Source of the DNA: Chrysopilus asiliformis
Lineage: Eukaryota; Arthropoda; Insecta; Diptera; Rhagionidae
Assembly: GCA_964034945.1 (NCBI GenBank)
Contig: OZ035962.1
Coordinates: 20,183,530-20,247,529, forward strand
Direction: 5' to 3'
Length of the DNA: 64,000 nucleotides
Made by a program: the position numbers and the translations under genes. The notes under the pieces are model-generated. The model searched no databases and was not told the DNA's origin. It worked only from the letters and a program-made list of their open reading frames with translations. Of this stretch, positions 1-10,735 are shown one piece after another. How positions within the stretch are numbered: position 1 is the stretch's first letter; each line of letters begins with the position of its first letter.

Positions 1-540
1 ATTTTATCTTAATAAATTTTTCAATATGACTCACCGTTTTCGAGAAAAGTAGGATTTTAGTGGGGAAAAGGTTTCCTTTAGAGATGACTTAACTAACGAG
101 ACAAACCGGATCAAAATCCCTACAGCAGTTTAACAGATATCAGGGAAGCGGTTAAGAAAGAAGCGGTTAAGTAAGAAGCGGTTAAGAAAGATGCGAAATT
201 TTATAAATGATGTCACATGGTACTCTCAAGTACCTGGTGAAGATTCGTTAAAATCGGTTTTGTTGGGTTTTTGAAAAAATTAAACTTTATCAGGGAGATG
301 GAAAACGTTATCTAAATGACACGAAATAACGATTTTCCGGTTTTTTCCTCGAAATTGCGTTGTGTCATTATAGAAAAAGTGTGTTATAATAACGAAAAAC
401 GTAACGAAAACCGAAAAAAAACAATTTCGTTTTTCCGTTATTTATTTATTTTTGGTATATTTTATTTTTTATTAGTTTTTTTTTGTGAAAAGTTCATCAA
501 TTATAACCCCGCAGACCTACCATCTGCATAAAATATAATA

Positions 541-973
541 GGGCTATTCACTCTTGATCGTAGATAGTAAAATCGTAGATTGTAATGTAAATCTACGATG
601 GAAAAGTACAACGAAGCGTGAGCAGCGCTTTACTAGAGGTTGTGGGTTTTGTCGTAAATTTTTGACTCTTTTATTTATTTTCTTTACCTAAATTGTTAAA
701 GCATTTTTTAACTCTTAATTTATACTAAATCATATAAATACTTTAATTTACTTGCTTTTCCAATGTCCATTTAAGAGTTGGAACCAAACATGCCTTAACC
801 TCACTTTATTAGAAGTACGACAAAAGCTACGATTTTACATACCTTCGGGTGTGGTAGATTGCAGTTTTCGTCGTAAAAAAATTGTATGGAGAACTGTCAA
901 AAAACTACGATTTTATTTACGATTCTACGATTCTACGAGTTTACAATCAACTACGATAAAGAGTGAATAGCCC
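541..973. mobile_element. MITE with GGGCTATTCACTC ends, nested
   Basis: Terminal inverted repeats read GGGCTATTCACTCTTGATCG on the left and the complement of CGATAAAGAGTGAATAGCCC on the right. TAATA flanks both sides, which could be a TA or TAATA target duplication. The internal DNA repeats ATCGTAGAT / CTACGAT motifs near both ends. The related transposon copy at 33924-35540 lacks the insert (near 34171-34190), so this is a genuine later insertion. No coding capacity. Confidence 0.75.
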
Positions 974-1083
974 TAATAAAAAATATTGTGGTAGTATTTT
1001 TAATCATATTTTGATTTTAAATCGGACTTAGTTTCGGCCAGATTTACTCTATTTCTGGAAATACGAAAAAGAAAATCTTTTAA

Positions 1084-1379
1084 CCCTTTCGGTATTTTGA
1101 TGCCATATGGCATCATGCTAAAAAATTTGAATTGTCTTATTATTTATTTATTTTCAACACTATATTCTCATTCAGTGCACCTTTAAGTGCATTTTTGACC
1201 CAATTTTGATTTTTTGAGTAAAAAGCTGGACCACAGTGGACGTATTTGAAAAAAATTACAATTTTAATTTTTTTTTTTAAATTTTTTTTTGTTTTAAATG
1301 AATACTAATAGCTTAAACATCATTAATTTGTATAGAGAGTATTTTTAAAACCCATAGAAAAAAACATGTACCGAAAGGG
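1084..1379. mobile_element. piggyBac-like MITE, copy 1
   Basis: It is flanked by TTAA on both sides (1080-1083 and 1380-1383). The ends are CCCTTTCGGTA and TACCGAAAGGG, perfect 11-bp inverted repeats. A TTAA duplication with a CCC start is typical of piggyBac-superfamily elements. A perfect 16-bp palindrome GATGCCATATGGCATC lies near the left end. The paralogous host element near 34282 has a single uninterrupted TTAA here. A second copy is at 60122-60400. Confidence 0.8.
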
Positions 1380-1908
1380 TTAAGCAACTTTTTTGGTACC
1401 GAAAATATTTTCTTCTTAGTATCTTCAGAAGTAGAGTGAATCTGGCGAAAGTAAAGTCCGTCTCAGAATCAGCGTCGTCAAAATAGCCTAAAATGCAATA
1501 TCTTTGATATTGACACTAAAAATGTCGTTTTTGTTGGGCAATTTTTTTTTAATGAACAAAACTTTGGTACGATTTTTGTTTCTATTAATTTTTTTATTGA
1601 TATTTTAACTTAAGAATCACTATTTTATTTTTTTATTCTCTTTTTGTTAAGTTTTATTAATTTTTTGATAGAATTTATTTTTATGGAAGCTGAACTAAAT
1701 TACTTGATGATAAATACACTATTATTAAAAAGCAATTTATATTAGTTTTCATTTTCAATACATTGTTTAACGAAATAATAACGTTATAACGTAACGAAAT
1801 GAAATTTTTTATCGTTACGAAACGAAATAAAGTAACGAAATAACATTTGAATTTCATTACATAACGAAATGTTTAACGTCACGATTTTTTTTTCATTTGC
1901 CATTCCTG

Positions 1909-2604
1909 ATTTAAAGATTTAAAATTTGAAAATCAACAAATTTTTCCTTTCATATCTCAAAAAATAGAGCCGATACAGCCAGACTTGGATTCAGCGGCCT
2001 TAAAATACCCAGAATTTATATCGCTTGCACCAAAAAAAAAAGTATGTTTTTATCAGGCTGTGTTATATATTAGCGATCCACGTGATTTTAATGCATTTCG
2101 AAAGTGGCCACAAGATCATTTGGGTTTTCCAGGCCAGTTCTAGGGGATTAACCGTTTGTGTGTCTAGCTTATTGGTAATTCCCAAAGATTGGCTAATAAA
2201 GTTCATACCTATGTCTGTATATATATTATTGAGAGAATTGTTTAAAGAAATGCAGTTGTTTTGATTATCCCTACCTATTAAAGACGTTTAAGAACCAGAA
2301 TGTCAAGTAGTTTTTGAATAAGAAAAAAAATTAAATGCATATTTAAGTAATTCTGTAAACAGCACGACTTCACCACTAAGACTATCTCTTACATAATCAA
2401 AACCTGCTAAATTAATATACATTTGTGTAATAAGAACCAAGCATCGACTTTAACATTAATTTCAATTTGGAACTACACCTATAGAAAAAACCTGTCCATT
2501 GATCTCATATTCACAATAACATATCGTGACAATGTGACGGATATGTAATTTCATTTAGGATGATCACATGAGGTGTAAATTCACGAATCATTTGATATGG
2601 AAAA
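1909..2604. other. Intergenic stretch without a recognised gene
   Basis: The first ~130 bases resemble part of the inverted-repeat element at 8562-8960 (CATATCTCAAAAAATAGAG-like). The rest is AT-rich sequence with no convincing coding signal, RNA gene or repeat end. Confidence 0.4.
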
Positions 2605-3180
2605 CATAACAAAAGCTATAATTGCCAATCTGGCAATTATTGAAAACCCGTATGGTGATATTCGTATCAAAATTCGAACAGTTGTACCAAAATTCCACTT
2701 TGAAGTCAAACTTTCCAATAAGATTTTTTTAAATTTATTCCGATCGGATTTTGATGTATGGGAGATTTATGTAGAATCATATCCTAAATAACTTTTGTTC
2801 TTGCACTATTTTGATAAGATGCACCGTTTTCAAGATATTCACAAAAACCGTTTTCGTTCGTATGGGGGGTACCCCCCCTAATGGTCCATTTTTGCCCATT
2901 AACGAACTTAGCCTCGCATTTTACGAAAAACGGATCTGCGCAAAATTTCAAGTCTCTAGCTCAATCCGTGCGCCCGCAATCCGCGCCACAGACAGACAGA
3001 CAGACAGACAGACAGACGGACAGACGGACAGACAGACGGACGGACATGCAGAAATTAATTATTTTTATCATTCTAAACACACTGGTGTAATACATTTTTA
3101 TGTGTGATGACGGGATCTTGGCGTTACAAACGGTAAGGCAAAGTTAATATACCCTTTGGTTTCACCATACGGGTATAAAA
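2605..3180 (-). mobile_element. mini-me/DINE-1-like element (family 1), copy A
   Basis: The element is reported in its Helentron-style orientation, reverse to the + strand. Subterminal inverted repeats ACCCGTATGGTG / CACCATACGGGT lie near its two ends. A 6-bp-stem hairpin (ATTGCC-AATCT-GGCAAT) lies 16 bases inside one end. The core is a (GACA/GACG)n microsatellite at about 2990-3045. This order of short subterminal repeats, GTCY microsatellite and terminal hairpin matches what is known of dipteran mini-me and DINE-1 repeats. Open frames running through it are not genes. Confidence 0.8.
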
Positions 3181-4486
3181 ACCGGCAAAGCACCCAACAC
3201 CTGACCGATCATATTTAGCTCATTTATTATGTTTAAATGGCAAGTTATACTATATTCATATGCATTCGTTACGTATGAATGTAAGTTAAATACTCTTATC
3301 AGCACCGCCAACCGTGAAAAACTTGAGCACTCCAACAATATTCGTCATTTCCCCCCATTCAGATAATCAAGCTTAAAAACCTATAAAACAATACGTCATA
3401 ATTTTCATTTTCCCAGCCGTTTTGAAGCAGTTTTGAGTGGAATGCGACTGGAAACTGGAATCAGTGACGCCTTGATGAGTCTATTTAGATACGGCCGAAT
3501 GCTTCCAGATTTTCTAGTCTACATTATCAGTCTATATTCGAGCTCGCCGATAGAAAGATCAACGCGTTCGCGACTCAACGTGAGTCTAAGCCGAGATAGT
3601 GGAACAACTGACCACAGAAAAATCGTGAAAACTTGAAAAGTTCAAATCAAGCAAATAAAAAAGAAAAACCATATTGTCAACTGGAACTTTGAAGTTTTCC
3701 GAATTTTCCGTTCGTAGGCGAATGAATCAGGATAATTAAGACCGATTTTACTTGGTTTCAATTCTCTTGCTGTTATGATGCGCGTTCATGTGATGGAAGT
3801 TATGTGAACCGTTTAAGTGGACAATTAACTGCCATCCGAAGCTTGAGATTCATTATCTCATCGGCATTGTGGCACTGGGAAAACTTGAGGGATAAAAATA
3901 TACACAGTTTTAATTTGAAGTGCATCAGAAGCGACAAGGAATTCTCCTTTTGGGGATTGTGAAGTAAATGCTTTTAAAAAATTTCATCTCAAGTAAGTGT
4001 TCACAGAATCTATTATGACAGAGCATCATTTGTTTTTTTATATTTGTACTGTACATACATAGTGATTATTTAGCAGCCGTACTGAATACCGTGTGTATGT
4101 GCTTAACAGAGGAAGTGTTAATTTGTTTCGATGACAATAGTGCGTCTCTTTTGATCATTTTGGTGTTGAAAACAGGTACTGTCTACTCTCAACGGGTTAA
4201 AAATGAAAAATATCCAAGTTAAAGAAGACACTTTACATAATTTCCTATAGATTTGAAATAGCATTGTGAAAATTCTTTCTCCAATAACTTCAGGAACTAA
4301 TAAAGAACTAACTGTTATTACACAAAACTCTTTTAAACTTTCTACAAATATTATGACCCTTGTTAACCTTTCAACGTTTTCCCAAGAACATTTGTAAATG
4401 CATCTGTATGTACATTCAGTAATACCTCTATTTATGGTAATTCAATTCATTATTTTTTCACAACAACATTTCTTTTATTAAAATTA
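3181..4486. other. Unique intergenic stretch
   Basis: AT-rich DNA with no recognised gene. A 67-codon open frame at 3433-3636 has no domain or family features and is probably chance. Confidence 0.4.
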
Positions 4487-4780
4487 CTAAGGGCTGCGCC
4501 CCGAAACGCTTCGTAGTTCACCCCCCACCCGGTTCAGTAGTTTCCCCGCGAAAGAGTAATATAGAGTGAAAACTAAGTTTCGAAATCACTTTACCCCCTC
4601 CCATTACGCCCCCCCACCCCTCGCGCTCCTTTTCCGTATGCCTATGTTGGAACCAGAACTACCACAGACATTCATGCCAAATTTCAAGTCAATCGGTTCA
4701 GCCGTTTTCGCGTGAAAGAGGAACAGACAGACAGACAGACAGGCAGACATACACCAACTCATTTTTATATATTAGTATGA
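4487..4780 (-). mobile_element. Non-autonomous Helitron-like element
   Basis: On the minus strand it starts TACTAATATATAAAAATGAG, a typical insect Helitron 5' end. A short (GTCT)n tract and the phrase CGGCTGAACCGATTGACTTG follow. It ends in a GGGC-GCA-GCCC hairpin followed by TTAGT. Related pieces occur at 57769-57995 (5' part) and about 23190-23354 (3' part with the cleaner CTAG end). No Rep/helicase coding sequence is present. Confidence 0.7.
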
Positions 4781-5454
4781 TTGCCGAAAATCTAATGCTG
4801 TGTTTTTGCATGAAAAAACACTTATATGCATCAAATACACGAAGTTTGCTTGTCAAATGTCAAGAATTGAGTGGTCCATAATTCCCCGACAAAAGTGGTC
4901 CACAATTCCCCGAATGCTCTTTTTTACAATATGGCAGCTATTATTAACACAATGCAAACTTCATGCAAAATTTCTTGTCAGTGTCGAATGCTTAAGGCTC
5001 CGCGAATATTATCAATATATTTACTTGAGTTGATTCTCGAAAAATGTGGTTAAATTTAAGCGAAACACAAAGTGAAAAAAAAAAATTCGAAGTATCACTT
5101 TTCTATTTGCTATCGAAGCGAGGTGATAGTGCGTATACACAAGTCGAGTACTGTTAGGAAAATTAGCTTAACATGAGGCAAACTGATTACAGTTATTTGC
5201 AGCTACCAACCACTACTAGGGGAAAAAAAATGACGCTGGTCCGCAATTCCCCGTGGTCCAGAATACCCCAGTCTCCCCTACTATATATTAGTATGATTTG
5301 AAATTTCCAATTGACTCTAGACACAAATCTTCCTGAATTTTGAAATTTTCAGGCCGGAAATAATGCCCCGAAAATGCTTGCTTTGCGTGAATAAACATAA
5401 GAAAAGATACAATCTTCAAAGAGTTTGTATGAAGACACAGAAAAATATTACGAA

Positions 5455-5570
5455 AAAAATCCATTTGTATGGTGAAGGGGGGAAGGATTGGTCCAATTGG
5501 ATTTTGATGTATGGAACGGTTATGTAAAATCATATTCTAAACATATTTCCTCTTTATAAATTTTTGCATT
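5455..5570 (+). mobile_element. mini-me-like family 2 fragment
   Basis: The stretch with GTATGGTGAAGGGGGGAAGG, then ATTGGATTTTGATGTATGG and AAAATCATATTCTAAAC, matches the 5' third of the family 2 repeat at 10108-10735. Both ends are truncated. Confidence 0.55.
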
Positions 5571-5754
5571 TGCGATAAAATAGAAAAATACCAATATAAA
5601 AAAAGGTATAACAATATAAAAAAAGTTTTATGAAAAATGTTTTTAAAAAGACGGAAAAAATTAAAATAAAATATCAAAGTATCCTTAAAGTTACGTAAAA
5701 ACCGTTAATTTAAAAAATGTAGAAAACTTTGTATCCTTTTGTAAAACTTTGTAT

Positions 5755-6116
5755 AAATTTTGTATATTAATTTACGATTTTCTACGGAAATTACGATTTT
5801 CGGAAAACTCATTCACAAAAAATTTCAAGTCGCTAGGTCAACGTGTTCTGGAGTTATTTAAGATACGTAAAACAGACAGACCGACAGACAGACCGACAGA
5901 CAGACCGACAAACAGACCGACAGACAGACCGACAGATAGACCGCACACTGACAGACCGACACACCAACACACTGACAGACAGATGCACCGCCATCCCCAT
6001 AGTTTTGCCTGAAACGAATTTCGCACTGATCAGAAATTTTCTATCTGTCCCCGTTCTCAAGTTGGTCTCCGTCATGAACACAATACTGTCTCCATATTTC
6101 AGAGGAAAATAAAAAT
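5755..6116 (+). mobile_element. mini-me-like element (family 3), uninterrupted copy
   Basis: The layout is ACGATTTTCGGAAAACTC, AATTTCAAGTCGCTAGGTCAA, GTTATTTAAGATACGTAAAAC, a (GACA/GACC)n tract at 5873-5985, then CAGAAATTTTCTATCTGTCC and GGTCTCCGTCATGAA. The same order recurs at 6975-7185, 24055-24935, 54765-55215 and 60066-60500. The conserved site GTTATTTAAGATACG is intact here but is interrupted by other elements in two of those copies. Confidence 0.65.
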
Positions 6117-6974
6117 TTAATAATTAAAATAAGAATTGAGTTGTTTTATTAATATTATAAATCCTAATCCTACATTTATTCATTTGAAAGAAAAAATCGC
6201 GAATTTTTGGTAGCTGTTTGCATTGAACTAGCAGAAGTCTCGAAGACCAATTAATTTGCATGAAAATACTTGAGCAATCAATTCGGATTACAGAGTACTT
6301 AGTCGAAAGGAAAGTCAATTAGGAGTTTCAAGATTTCGGATTATCGAGGTTTTGAATTCTCAAAATACTACGGTATTGCGAAAAATTATTTTTACAATTT
6401 TTAACTATGAACTCATGAAACAATTGTCGAACCACGCTAATTTTTAAGGTAGCCGCTACCTAATTTTAAGGTAATCCTGGCATTTCAGCATTTTCTTAAA
6501 CAGAAATGCTCAAGTTTTCTAACACATACTTTTAAGTATTAGCATCAGCGTTTTTTTATTCATACTATTTTAAGCAAATACTTTAAGATTAAACTTTTAC
6601 TCTAGTAAATGCTTTTACTATTGCGTTTAACTTAAAGAATTGACATGATTTTTATTCACTCGGCCCCATGATTTTACAATAAAAATCTTTGAGTAAAAAG
6701 AAATGACAACTCCCATATCTAATAATTCACACTTATGATATTTCTAGTAATTAATAAAATAAACACGTATCTTCATCTTCATATTTGAATACTGATCACA
6801 TGGTATTTGTATTATTCACATTTTTATAACAAAGCGTAAATTTTTCTCAGGTGAATGCAAAACCTTATGTGGTCGCCACATAATTTTGTGTATTTAACAA
6901 TTTGATAAAATGCGAGACTTCTAGAATGAAATAATTTGTCAAATTAATAAAAAATAGACCAATATTTTTACTTT
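6117..6974. other. Unique AT-rich intergenic stretch
   Basis: No gene, RNA or repeat end was recognised. Sequence near 6450-6480 shows short local repeats of GGTAGC/TACC type only. Confidence 0.35.
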
Positions 6975-7185
6975 CCTCTGTTATAATAGCGAGTCGAGTA
7001 CGGGGACAGATAGAAACTTTCTGATCAGTACGAAATCCGTTTCAGGCAAAACCATGGGGATGTCTGTGCATCTGTCTGTTGGTCTGTTCGTTTTATATAT
7101 TTGAAAAAACGCGAGAACGAGTTGAGCTAGCGACTTGAATTTTTTTGTAAATGAGTATTACGAAAATCGTATCCGTTACAATTTT
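6975..7185 (-). mobile_element. mini-me-like family 3 fragment
   Basis: The reverse strand carries the family 3 landmarks: the complement of GGGGACAGATAGAAACTTTC, a short GTCTGT tract and the GTTGAGCTAGCGACTTGAA segment. The microsatellite core is short and the 5' part is missing. Confidence 0.55.
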
Positions 7186-7364
7186 TTTTACATTTTTTTG
7201 CAATTTTTAATCGTACAATTTTTTTGATACACTTTTTTTTTAATTTCTAGAAACCTATACGCTTTTGGAAAAAAATACATATAACAAAATTTAAAGGATT
7301 AACATTTTCTAAATTTTTTTTCGGTGAAAATTTTTTAGTGAAAGAAAAATCAACACCAAAACTA

Positions 7365-8262
7365 TTGGTAGTATGCATTGAAAATGAGCGTTTTGTATTG
7401 AGACTCATAATTCGGCAGGTATATATCCGATCGGGCTGAAATAAATTTTACCTGAAAGCTAAAATCCTAGGCTGCAAACATCAGTCCAATTTCAACTGCC
7501 GGAGTGTAAAGACGTTTTTATCCGAAATTTTAAACATGGCTGAGTTCGTGCCTACAAAACCGTTTTTGCGGGGAATTCTTTTACATTACTTCCACCGAAA
7601 GACAACAGCAGCTGAGGGGCATAGAATATTAGTGGAAACATACGGCGACAATGCTCTTTCAGAACAAACATGCAGAAGATGGTTTCAACAATTCAAGGAT
7701 GGTGATTTTGACCTCGAGGATGAAGAACATCCTGGTGCTGAGAAAAAGTTTTAAGATAGCGATTTGGAGGCATTACTTGATGAAGATCCATGCCAGACAC
7801 AGGAAGAGCTTGCGGAAACATTGGGAGTCGATCAATCACCAGAAAAACGGCCGCAATTTACCGACAGACACGACAAAGTTATTTTGCAACATGACAACGC
7901 ACGACCCCATGTTGCAAATGTTGTAAAAAACTACCTGGAGAACCTTAAATGGGAAGTCCTACCCCACCCGCTGTATTCACCAGACATTGCCCTCTCCGAT
8001 TACCATTTGGTCCGGTCGATGACACATGGCCTGGCTGAGCAGCGATTTTCTTCTTATGACGATACCAAAAAATGGGTCGATGATTGGATTGCCTCAAAAG
8101 ATCAATACTTTTTCCAGCGTGGAATCCGCATGCTACCTGAAAGATGGGAGAAGGTCGTAGCTGCCGATGGACAGTATTTTCAATGATCTGAGTCTGATAG
8201 TTTTCTCAAAAAAAACTGTTGATTTTTATAAAAAAAAGCTCATTTTCAATGCATACTCCCAA
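7365..8262 (+). mobile_element. mariner element (mauritiana-type), internally deleted
   Basis: TA target dinucleotides flank it at 7363-7364 and 8263-8264. The terminal inverted repeats share AGTATGCATTGAAAATGAGC. Between them lies the transposase relic at 7536-8186. About 0.9 kb is left; mariner elements are usually about 1.3 kb, so roughly 0.4 kb has been lost internally. Confidence 0.9.
7536..8186 (+). pseudogene. mariner transposase relic (D34D type)
   Basis: The frame starts MAEFVPTKPFLRG and ends GQYFQ, 216 codons against about 345 in intact mariner transposases. Codons 1-100 hold the N-terminal helix-turn-helix region (FHRKTTAAEGHRIL, then QTCRRWFQQFKDGDFD). Codon 73 is a TAA stop; the frame continues unchanged after it (DSDLEALLDEDPCQTQEEL). 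Near codon 100 the text jumps from LAETLGVDQ straight to EKRPQF, an in-frame deletion of about 130 codons that removes the first catalytic Asp. The other two catalytic Asp remain in HDNARPH (codon 120) and ALSDYHL (codon 155), 34 residues apart, the mariner signature. The C-terminal WEKVVAADGQYF matches mauritiana-type mariners. It is not functional as transposase, but the ends could still be mobilised in trans. Confidence 0.92.
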
Positions 8263-8561
8263 TAGATTTTGAAACTTTTGGAACCAGAACCAATTTTTTC
8301 AAGTTTTAAAAACCAAAATTAAAACCGGAATCAAATTTTTAGAAGAAATCCGGTTCACCTTCAAAACCAAAACCAAGCCACACTTTAAAAACCTTTATGT
8401 TGCATCTCCGAAAAAACACCAAAACACTGTCATTTTGATAATGATTGTCTCGGTTTGAAACAATACATATTCTGATCTTCAAAAATCAAGAAATTCGAGT
8501 TTGGGTTGGATCGACTAACGGAAATATTAAGACGACTAAGAATTATTACATACGCTGACAC

Positions 8562-8960
8562 TCATTCTGGTGCATACGATATAAGAGTCTTTTCTGGGTA
8601 ATTTGGGGTCGCAGAATCCCAATCTGGCAATAGTTTGGCTGTACCGGAGCTACTTTTTGAGATATGGAGGAAAAAAGAATAGTTGATTTCCAAATTATAA
8701 ATATTTAAACCAATTGATGAGTCATATCTCAAAAAGTAGAGCTGGTACAACCAAACTATTGCTAAGAAATCCAGTTCACCATTGAACCAAAACCGAACTA
8801 CACTTAAAAAACTTATGGTTTGCATTTTCGACATTTCGTAATTTTCTCAAAAAGTAGAGAATAGTAGAGCTGGTACAACCAAACTACTACCAAATTCTCA
8901 TTCAGCGATACCAAATTACCCAGGAAAGACTCTTGTTTAGAGTGCGCTAGAATGGGTATC
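8562..8960. repeat. Imperfect inverted-repeat element
   Basis: Arms of about 90 bases at 8568-8665 and 8868-8958 are inverted copies. GAGTCTTTTCTGGGTAATTT pairs with the complement of AATTACCCAGGAAAGACTC, and AGTTTGGCTGTACCGGAGCT with AGCTGGTACAACCAAACTA. A third, partial copy of the inner arm lies at 8710-8770. It looks like a foldback or MITE remnant. No coding potential. Confidence 0.55.
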
Positions 8961-10107
8961 AACCAGTGTAATAATTTTTGGTCGACAAAAGATTTCCTTC
9001 GATTAGTCAGTCGATCAAAAATAAGTTACATGAAGCCACCCCTGTATTACCATAATATTCAATTTAATTGTTAACAATAAGATTACACAGACTTGTAATG
9101 ATAAAAAATATTTTGAAGATAAGACATTAATTTAATTACTCGATTCGACAAATATCAAACTTATTTAGCTTAAGCTGATATAATCGTACAATAATAAATA
9201 ATTTGCGGCGGCTTTAAAAAGATGCTGATAAAATCATCAAAACAAACAAATGCACTACAACAAGTATTTTAACAGAAATAATACACGTTTTTATCTAATA
9301 GAACTAGAATGTAAGATATTTTTGCGTACTTTTCTTATTTATTTGTTTATTGGAGAAGAAAATTCCATTATAATCGTTTTGGAAGAAAAACATTTAAGCG
9401 ACAAATTGGCGCAGTGAGGATTTTGCTTATCTTAAATAAATCTAATTAAGTAGAAAACAATTAAAGAAATATTATTAAATAATTTCGGTACAATAGAGAA
9501 ATCCGGAGCAGTGGCAGCTTATCAGTTTACAGCGAAAGCAATTTATTTCATGTCAAAATGAATCTTTTTTATATGTCAGGTGGAAGATTCCATTATAAGT
9601 TGATATGCAATTCAAATAGTCATTTTTCAAAGATATAGCACTTACTTATTTGAATAGCGAGCGTAATTGATTCAGAAACAAGATAATCCTTGATTGTCTT
9701 TCCGATATATGACTGTATTATCATGTTCTGGGCTTTAATCTTTTGAAATGCAAAAGTGGTAGATTATAAAATGAATAGCGGAAAAAATTCACTCATATAT
9801 ATCGTGTCGTGTTTTATCCAATGCGCGAATGTCACGAGTCTGATATTTATTTATCATGCAAATTTTTCAATTAAGGGTTCATTGCTTTAATCAGAATTAG
9901 AGGCACTTTTAGAGGTCGGAAACTGAGTTGAGTTCATTTTTGAAATAAGTATGCAGCCAATTCGTTCTCATTCCACGTTATTATAGAAATTTATTGTACT
10001 TTCAGTTGTATAGATTATCTTGCGATGCGCTATTTACTGTTTTGATAAGAAAACTGCACAATTGTGCTAATTTCTTGAAATGGTAGGCTTTTGAAATTTT
10101 CATCGAA
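8961..10107. other. Unique intergenic stretch
   Basis: AT-rich DNA with no recognised gene, RNA or element end. Confidence 0.35.
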
Positions 10108-10735
10108 AACATAAGAAAAGCTACAATTGCCAGGGGCCAATCGTCAAATATACTATAGTTAATTTTAAAAAACCATTTGTATAGAATAGGGGGATAAGAC
10201 TGATCTTATTGGATTTTAATGTATGGATAAATTATGTAAAATCCTATTCTAAACGCATCCTACCTTTATGAATTTTTCAATATCTCTCACCGTTTTCGAG
10301 AAAATTGCAAAAAACTGTTTCGTTTGTATGGGGGAGGGACGAAGGAATGGTCAAATTTCGTCCGTTCAATGATTTAGCCTAGCCATTTCCGAAAAACGTA
10401 ACTATACAAAATTTCAAGTCTGTAGCTCAGTCCTGTCGATAGTTATGGTGTTCACGGACAGACAGATGGACGGATGAACAGACGGACGGACAGACAGACA
10501 GACAGACGGACAGACGGACAGACGGACAGACGGACGGACAGACAGCCGGAAAGATGGACAGATGGAAAAACGGAAAGACGGACAGACAGTCGGACGAACA
10601 TGCGGAATTCAAAACCGTTTGTCATCCGTATCATCCTGGTGTAGTTCATTTTTGTGTCCGATGATTGGTTCGATGCGTTACAAACGGTATACTCCTATAT
10701 GAAATATCATATAGATTATAGAGTATAAACATTTG
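10108..10735 (-). mobile_element. mini-me-like element (family 2), full copy
   Basis: It begins ATAAGAAAAGCTACAATTGC and ends near GATTATAGAGTATAAACA. The layout parallels family 1: hairpin-like ATTGCCAGGGGCCAAT at one end, short inverted TACTCTAT/ATAGAGTA motifs, the segment AATTTCAAGTCTGTAGCTCA, a (GACA/GACG)n core at 10455-10600, then TTACAAACGGTATACTCCTA. Orientation follows the family 1 copies. Relatives lie at 12995-13490, 27204-27830, 37393-37535, 59618-60065 and 61690-61900. Confidence 0.7.

Larger units (their letters stand above)
291..1908. mobile_element. TIR DNA transposon, copy 1 (AACG-rich, superfamily unclear)
   Basis: It begins CAGGGAGATGG and ends CCATTCCTG, which are inverted repeats. 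Both ends are full of AACGTTA/CGAAATAACG motifs. The centre (1020-1085 plus 1380-1470) is a long imperfect inverted repeat around an ACTCTATTTCTG / AGAAGTAGAGT pair. A second copy at 33924-35540 matches it along both halves. No transposase reading frame is visible, so it is non-autonomous. The CAGGGATGG-type ends recall hAT elements, but no clear 8-bp target duplication was found. Two younger elements (541-973 and 1084-1379) sit inside it. Confidence 0.65.

Noticed and set aside
2811..3107. Open frame beginning MIRCTVFKIFTKTVF, repeated in several mini-me copies (for example 33292-33600, 57347-57622)
   Set aside because: The same frame recurs because the repeat recurs. The GACA core is open in all frames, copies vary by frameshift, and no known domain is visible.
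4860..5280. Repeated GGTCCACAATTCCCCG motifs as a transposon pair
   Set aside because: The motifs occur in direct rather than inverted order, and no target duplication or boundary could be defined.
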